A stretch of 8,674 nt of DNA, from NCBI GenBank assembly GCA_024276595.1, contig JAJRWW010000165.1:1-8674 (forward strand), given 5' to 3'. Source of the stretch: Myxococcota bacterium. Lineage in GTDB: Bacteria; Myxococcota_A; Polyangia; HGW-17; JAJRWW01. The stretch's first letter is position 1; each line of letters opens with the position of its first letter. A program made the translations under genes and the position numbers. The notes below the pieces were generated by a model. It was not told the DNA's origin, made no database searches, and saw only the letters and a program-made list of their open reading frames with translations. Of the stretch, positions 4,806-8,674 are shown in pieces.

Positions 4806-7024
4806 CCCTCGCCCTGAGCCTGCCGACGCTGGCGTCGAGCTGCGGCAGTGACCGCAAGCCAGTGGGCCGAGCCAGGGCCGAGGAGCCAGGGGCCCTGTCG
4901 ACGGCCCACGGCCAGTTGCCCCAGAGGCGAAAGGCAGCCTCGCCCGGGTCTGGGCGGGCCTCGCCCGGGCGAGCGCCCTCCAGCGCTCCTCAGGTGGTCA
5001 CCCGCTCTCTCTTGGATGAGCCCTGGAGCTTTGCTGCGCCCTCGGCCAGCCAGCTCTCACGGCTGCGCAACCTGCTTCGGGCAAAGCACTGGCGCATGAG
5101 CAGCTTTCGCCACAGCCGCCTCCCCGCCGAGCGCCGCTCCCTGGAGGCGCTGGTCACCTTCCGCTACGAGAGGGTCTCTGCCTGGAGGGCAGACCTGCGG
5201 AGGCTCCTTGCGCCCTCCCTGCGCGCGGCCAGGGGTCCTGTGCACCTTCGCCTGGGCAAGCCCAGCAAGTGGCCCTGGAGCCCCGGCGTGTATGACACCA
5301 GGCGCTCCCTTCTGCTGTTCGCATCCATGAGCGCCCGGGTGCGGGTGCGCATTCCGAAGGCCGCAGCGCTGTTGTTCCACCTGGGCCTGGTTCCTGGCCG
5401 CATGGGTGACCGCCCCCTGGAGATCCGGCTGGATGTCATGGTGCCCGGCGGTGAGACCAGGCGGCTGCTCGTGCATCGCATGGGCCGATTCAGAGCCGGA
5501 CGGTGGTTCCCTGTGCGGCTGGACCTCTCGCCATACGCGGGTCAGGAGGTGATCCTGCGCTTCTCCACGGCCGGTGGTTTTCCTCGCTCACAGCACCTGG
5601 GCGCGGTGGCGCTGGGTCGGCCGGTCATCGAAGGGTTGGCCAGTGGGCCACGGCCCAACCTCCTGCTGGTGGTGCTCGACACGGTGCGCAGCGACGCGCT
5701 CGGGTGCTACGCCGGGCGGGTGACGAGCACTCCCAACCTCGACTCCATGGCCCGCCTGGGGGCGCTCTTCGAGAACGCCTTTACCAATGCAGCCTGGACT
5801 CGGCCTTCCCTCATGTCGCTGCTCACATCTCGCTACCCCTCTGCGGCCGGGGCCAGCCCCGGGAGGTTTCGTACCAGCGCCGCCGACCGCTGGTACATCT
5901 CGCACGGCAAGGTGCCCACGCTCTTTTCTCACCTCGCCGCCAGGGGCTACCTGACCCGGGGCCTCGTGAACAACTTCTTCATGCTGGCCCACGAGCGGGT
6001 GGGGCAAGACCACGGGCTGAGCTCCTTCGCCCACTTCCTCTTGGGGCAGGGCCCCAGGAGGAGAGACAACCAGGCAATCACCGCGGCGGCGGAGCGCTTC
6101 CTCGCCACCCACCGGGACCACCGGTTCTTTCTGTACCTGCTGTACGAGTCGGCGCACTCCCCGTACGCTCCCCCCAGGGCAGCGCGCCGACGAATGAGGA
6201 GGCTGCTGGGCCTCGCACCCAGGACGGGCCGCCGTGGGGCCGGCCCCAGGCGTCGCCTCCAGATGATGGAGCGCTACAGGGCCGAGGTGATGAACCTGGA
6301 CGACCACGTGGGGCGGATCCTGCGAGCGCTCGAGAAAGCTGGCCTCTCCCACAACACCTACGTGGTCATTACCTCCGATCACGGAGAGGTGATCAGCCGC
6401 CAGCACTGCTTCTTCATCCCGCGGCTGCACTACCGCACCTGCTACAGCCACTCTGCCTCGCTGTACGACCAGGTCCTGCGGGTTCCGCTGCTCATCAGGG
6501 GGCCGGCCGTGAGGCCAGGCCAGAGGGTGGAGCAGTGGTACCAGCACGTGGACCTGGTGCCCACCTTGCTCGACCTCATGGGCCTGGCTCCCATGTCGGG
6601 TGCGGTGGGCCAGAGCCTGGCCCCCTGGCTGCGCTCTTCGGGATCCGCACCGGTGACGCCCAGGGAGGTCTATGCCCAGGGGAGGTGGGTCACCGGGCTG
6701 CGCACCCACCGCTACAAGCTCATCCTGCGGGCCCACCCTGCCCAGGGGCTGGTGAAGCTGGGCAGGCGACGACAGGTGCCGGCAGAGCTATACGATCTCG
6801 AGAAGGACCCGGACGAGCGCTGGAACCTGGCCAGGCAGCTCCCCGAGGTGGTAGCCCGGCTGCGTGGTCGGCTCAGGGCCCATCAGCGCCGGGACCGAGT
6901 GGTGGAGCTGCCGGGCATGCCCCGGCACCTGCGTCGCAAGCTGCACCAGCGTTGGAGAGAGATGTCCCGCCGCCAAAGCTGGCGGTCGAGCCGCTCACGG
7001 CCTCCAGAAACCGGTGGCAGGTAG
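4781..7024 (+). CDS. Sulfatase-superfamily lipoprotein with a Thr nucleophile
   Basis: This 747-residue envelope protein begins at TTG. Residues 1-21 form a lipoprotein signal peptide, with hydrophobic AAVALALSLPTL and lipobox ASSC (C21). The residue after the Cys is Gly, which in enterobacterial rules means outer membrane. Residues 30-75 are a flexible linker. Residues about 105-290 are beta-strand-rich and may be a binding domain. The catalytic domain (about 295-700) is of the sulfatase/alkaline phosphatase type: RPNLLLVVLDTVRSD with metal ligand D300, nucleophile region WTRPS (T340), HSASLYDQVLRVPL (H557), and SDHGE with metal ligands D533/H534. The usual sulfatase motif Cys/Ser-x-Pro-x-Arg is absent: Thr replaces Cys and Leu replaces Arg, so formylglycine cannot form. 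This resembles Thr-using phosphotransferases and phosphodiesterases of the superfamily, and suggests phosphate- rather than sulfate-ester chemistry. The substrate is unknown. It is the last gene of the kinase operon. Confidence 0.9.
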   Translation: MQGVRAAVALALSLPTLASSCGSDRKPVGRARAEEPGALSTAHGQLPQRRKAASPGSGRASPGRAPSSAPQVVTRSLLDEPWSFAAPSASQLSRLRNLLRAKHWRMSSFRHSRLPAERRSLEALVTFRYERVSAWRADLRRLLAPSLRAARGPVHLRLGKPSKWPWSPGVYDTRRSLLLFASMSARVRVRIPKAAALLFHLGLVPGRMGDRPLEIRLDVMVPGGETRRLLVHRMGRFRAGRWFPVRLDLSPYAGQEVILRFSTAGGFPRSQHLGAVALGRPVIEGLASGPRPNLLLVVLDTVRSDALGCYAGRVTSTPNLDSMARLGALFENAFTNAAWTRPSLMSLLTSRYPSAAGASPGRFRTSAADRWYISHGKVPTLFSHLAARGYLTRGLVNNFFMLAHERVGQDHGLSSFAHFLLGQGPRRRDNQAITAAAERFLATHRDHRFFLYLLYESAHSPYAPPRAARRRMRRLLGLAPRTGRRGAGPRRRLQMMERYRAEVMNLDDHVGRILRALEKAGLSHNTYVVITSDHGEVISRQHCFFIPRLHYRTCYSHSASLYDQVLRVPLLIRGPAVRPGQRVEQWYQHVDLVPTLLDLMGLAPMSGAVGQSLAPWLRSSGSAPVTPREVYAQGRWVTGLRTHRYKLILRAHPAQGLVKLGRRRQVPAELYDLEKDPDERWNLARQLPEVVARLRGRLRAHQRRDRVVELPGMPRHLRRKLHQRWREMSRRQSWRSSRSRPPETGGR

Positions 7025-7032
7025 CCGCTACC
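7020..7032. other. 13-bp palindrome containing both convergent stop codons
   Basis: GGTAGC-C-GCTACC is a perfect dyad. It contains the TAG stop of the sulfatase-like gene (7022-7024) and, on the minus strand, the TAG stop of the small membrane ORF (7028-7030). It may act as the core of a short bidirectional terminator. Minus-strand reading has six Ts nearby (7035-7040), but these precede the dyad rather than follow it. Confidence 0.55.
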
Positions 7033-7210
7033 CGAAAAAACCCGGCTGCAGGAGAAGCGACGCACCAAAGGCCAGGGCCGCGACCCCCACCAGCCCGGTG
7101 GCGCCCCCCAGCAGGTCGTGGGGCCTTGGTCGATTGTAGCACGCCCAAAGGCCCCAAAAAAGAGCCCAGATACCAAACATCACAAGAAATATTCCGACGA
7201 TAAGGCCCAT
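7028..7210 (-). CDS. Possible small two-helix membrane protein
   Basis: This encodes 60 residues with two strongly hydrophobic segments: about 2-25 (aromatic and Leu/Ile-rich, ending WACY) and about 33-54 (Gly/Ala/Leu-rich). They are joined by a short basic loop, NRPRPHD. The ATG at 7210 has a modest AAGGGG box about 8 bp upstream. The frame stays open to an ATG at 7345, but that extension has only about 50 percent G/C at third codon positions, unlike the genes around it, so I chose the shorter form. Family is unknown. It is convergent with the sulfatase-like gene and divergent from the downstream lipoprotein gene. Support comes from composition only; a chance hydrophobic frame cannot be excluded. 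Confidence 0.5.
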   Translation of the reverse strand: MGLIVGIFLVMFGIWALFWGLWACYNRPRPHDLLGGATGLVGVAALAFGASLLLQPGFFG

Positions 7211-7344
7211 GGGGGTTGCCCCTTCGGCAAGTGCGATGAGCCGCCCGCAAAGCCCTCGAGCGGTTTCGAGGGGAATTGTAGATCGCCCGCGTGCTTTTTG
7301 GTATATGATATGGTCCTCGGGTCGAAGGCCCGCTAGTACAGTCA

Positions 7345-7372
7345 TTGCCAGGAGAGGCCAGGATAGTATCGT
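7345..7372 (+). promoter_or_regulatory. Candidate promoter of the Cys-repeat lipoprotein
   Basis: TTGCCA (7345-7350, 5 of 6) is followed after 16 bp by TATCGT (7367-7372, 4 of 6), about 90 bp before the start codon. The -10 region contains GATAGTATC, the same near-palindrome (with G for C in the centre) as at the rpoZ promoter. A looser AT-rich site, TATGAT (7304-7309), lacks a matching -35. Confidence 0.4.
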
Positions 7373-7443
7373 AGCCGTATGCCAGCGCCCGGTGACAGCC
7401 GCCGGGGGCAGACCACATCGCTAGACGAGCCATCCGCAACATG

Positions 7444-7449
7444 AAGGAG
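7444..7449 (+). promoter_or_regulatory. Ribosome binding site deciding the ATG at 7459
   Basis: AAGGAG is 9 bp before the ATG at 7459. The in-frame ATG at 7441 has no ribosome site upstream and would place the AAGGAG inside the coding region, so 7459 is the better start. Confidence 0.8.
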
Positions 7450-7458
7450 CGAGAAGAA

Positions 7459-8619
7459 ATGAAGCGCAACCGTATGTTCTTTTTTATAGCCGTGCTTGCC
7501 GGCGTCTTTGCCATGGGCGTGGCCGCCTGCAGCGACGACTCTACTGGAACTGAGTGTGGGGACGGCGTCTGCGACGGCAGCGAGACCTGCAGCACCTGCG
7601 AGACCGACTGCGGTACATGCGACCCGTGCAACCACGACGGCGTCTGCGACTCCGGTGAGTCCTGTGTTCTTTGCGGCGACGACTGCTGCACCACCTGTGA
7701 CCTGCCCTCCATGACCGGCACGGACAACGACTTCATAATCAACTCCATGTTCATGCCCACCACCTCCCAGGAGGCGGCCTCCAACGGCGTGGACATCGAC
7801 GGAGACGGCGACATCGACAACAAGCTCGGATCCATCATCTCCCTGCTGGCGCAAAACGGCATGGACAGCGACATCAACGAGTCGCTCAACGCCGAGATTG
7901 CCGACGGCAGCCTCCTGCTGGCCACCCGCGTGAAGGAGAGCGGCCAGGGCGACGGCGTGGTGGCTGTGCAGCTCTTCCAGGCCGACATCTTCGACGCCAC
8001 TCCGATCTTCGATGGCAACGACACGGTGCTCATCCCCAGCACATCACCGCAGAATCTGTACCTTTGCGGCGACTGGGACGGCGGCCCGGAGCTGGAGACC
8101 ACCCCCTCGGACGTGACCCTCGCCTTCCCGCTGCCCTCCATCGGGCTGCTGGAGGTGACCCTCTCCGCCGCGCAGATCCGCACGGTCACCGACATGGACA
8201 ACGAGTTCTACGATACCAGCGCCGTCACCAGCGACGCCATGACCGACGTGATGATCGGCGGCGGCCTCTCCCGTGACGAGATCTACGGTCCAGGCGGCCT
8301 CATCGAGTTCCTGGCAAGCTTCATCAACGACCTGATGGCGGATGGCGGCTCCACCGCCGACACCATCGCCAGCCTCTTCGACGGCGGCTGCACCGTGCTC
8401 GACGACGTGCCCGGCTGTGAGGCCGTGGTGGCCGGCGAGGGCGAGTGCGACGACACCGCCGACCCGCCGGTGATCACCGTCACCGAGCTCAAGTGCAACG
8501 CCCTGCTGCACTCGGCCCTGGCCCCGGACGTGGACATCGACGGCGACGGCGAGGACGACCTGCTCAGCCTCGGCATCCGCATCTCCTCCGCGGTGCCGGT
8601 GACCCTCGAGTTCGAGTAG
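7459..8619 (+). CDS. Secreted lipoprotein with Cys-rich repeats and Asp-rich calcium-type motifs
   Basis: This 386-residue lipoprotein has no assigned activity. Residues 1-23 are a signal peptide (KRNR followed by a hydrophobic core) ending in the lipobox VAAC (C24). Serine follows the Cys, consistent with outer-membrane placement. Two disulfide-type repeats follow: C33-C51 (CGDGVCDGSETCSTCETDC) and C57-C76 (C-NHDGVC-DSGESC-VLC-GDDC). Such repeats recur in surface proteins of myxobacteria and relatives. Two Asp-rich motifs, D112-IDGDGDIDN and D359-IDGDGEDD, resemble calcium-binding DxDxDG loops and bracket a domain of about 240 residues that is acidic, contains further Cys pairs and has no recognisable enzyme motif. 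Each Asp motif is followed by a similar hydrophobic stretch (KLGSIISLL; LLSLGIRI), hinting at a repeated module. The gene appears monocistronic, with its own promoter and a terminator-like hairpin 12 bp after the stop. A structural or surface-binding role is inferred. Confidence 0.9.
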   Translation: MKRNRMFFFIAVLAGVFAMGVAACSDDSTGTECGDGVCDGSETCSTCETDCGTCDPCNHDGVCDSGESCVLCGDDCCTTCDLPSMTGTDNDFIINSMFMPTTSQEAASNGVDIDGDGDIDNKLGSIISLLAQNGMDSDINESLNAEIADGSLLLATRVKESGQGDGVVAVQLFQADIFDATPIFDGNDTVLIPSTSPQNLYLCGDWDGGPELETTPSDVTLAFPLPSIGLLEVTLSAAQIRTVTDMDNEFYDTSAVTSDAMTDVMIGGGLSRDEIYGPGGLIEFLASFINDLMADGGSTADTIASLFDGGCTVLDDVPGCEAVVAGEGECDDTADPPVITVTELKCNALLHSALAPDVDIDGDGEDDLLSLGIRISSAVPVTLEFE

Positions 8620-8631
8620 CCCCGCTCCAAG

Positions 8632-8656
8632 GATGTCGGCCCTCCGGGCCGACATC
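8632..8656 (+). terminator. Strong hairpin after the last lipoprotein gene
   Basis: GATGTCGGCCC (8632-8642) and GGGCCGACATC (8646-8656) form a perfect 11-bp stem with a TCC loop, 12 bp after the stop codon. The following bases are TCCCC rather than a T-tract, so this is a terminator-like or transcript-end-protecting hairpin rather than a textbook intrinsic terminator. Confidence 0.75.
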
Positions 8657-8674
8657 TCCCCGACCACATCAAAG

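Noticed and set aside
3039..4857. Minus-strand frames of 380 and 426 residues opposite the kinase C-terminus
   Set aside because: Pro/Arg/Ser-rich shadows of the linker and tail; no domain, no ribosome sites, and they also cross the Cys-rich gene.
5798..5812. Classical formylglycine sulfatase
   Set aside because: The Cys/Ser and the Arg of the maturation motif are both missing.
5503..7203. Plus-strand frame of 566 residues and minus-strand frame 5588-6736 within the sulfatase-like gene
   Set aside because: Shadows of a gene whose own frame carries all the catalytic motifs.
7211..7345. Longer start at 7345 for the small minus-strand membrane ORF
   Set aside because: The added 45 residues have low third-position GC and no ribosome site upstream of that ATG.
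6873..8201. Minus-strand frames of 442 residues (6873-8201), 170 residues (7342-7854) and 207 residues (8044-8667)
   Set aside because: Antisense to the lipoprotein with biased Val/Ala/His or Ser-rich composition; the plus frame has a signal peptide, lipobox and Cys repeats.

Overview
The window is GC-rich and compact, with eukaryotic-like Ser/Thr kinase modules carrying the HRDVSPxN catalytic loop, two lipoproteins, and a Cys-rich repeat protein of the CGDGxCxxxExCxxCxxDC type. This combination suggests a deltaproteobacterial lineage in the Myxococcota/Bradymonadota sphere. That placement is an inference from gene style; no marker gene was compared.

Layout. Positions 1-302 hold no convincing gene: a very G-rich stretch, two exact 35-bp direct repeats at 40-bp period, and a promoter whose -35 box begins in the last two bases of the second repeat. 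This leads into rpoZ (303-548, + strand, GTG start), the omega subunit of RNA polymerase. rpoZ converges on a TetR-family regulator (645-1274, - strand), with an imperfect inverted repeat between them as a likely shared terminator. A 268-bp divergent region (1275-1542) carries promoter candidates for both directions and several small palindromes, one a perfect 15-bp dyad.

The main unit is a probable three-gene + strand operon from 1543 to 7024. It comprises (a) a 1017-residue membrane-anchored protein with two tandem kinase domains, the first lacking every catalytic-loop and DFG residue (a pseudokinase) and the second intact, followed by a linker, one membrane segment and a strongly basic outer tail; (b) a 66-residue Cys-rich, probably metal-binding protein 8 bp downstream; (c) a 747-residue lipoprotein with an N-terminal beta-rich region and a sulfatase/alkaline-phosphatase-superfamily domain using Thr rather than Cys/Ser at the nucleophile position. 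It starts at a TTG inside gene (b). The layout suggests a signalling protein co-expressed with an envelope hydrolase or transferase; what they sense and act on cannot be read from sequence.

After the operon, 7025-7458 holds a possible 60-residue two-helix membrane protein on the - strand (its stop and the sulfatase stop lie in one 13-bp palindrome) and a + strand promoter candidate. The last gene (7459-8619) is a secreted lipoprotein with two disulfide-type Cys repeats and two Asp-rich putative calcium-binding motifs, followed by a strong 11-bp hairpin. By eye, the heptamer TANTATC occurs at the promoter candidates of rpoZ, the kinase operon and the last lipoprotein, and I did not find it elsewhere.
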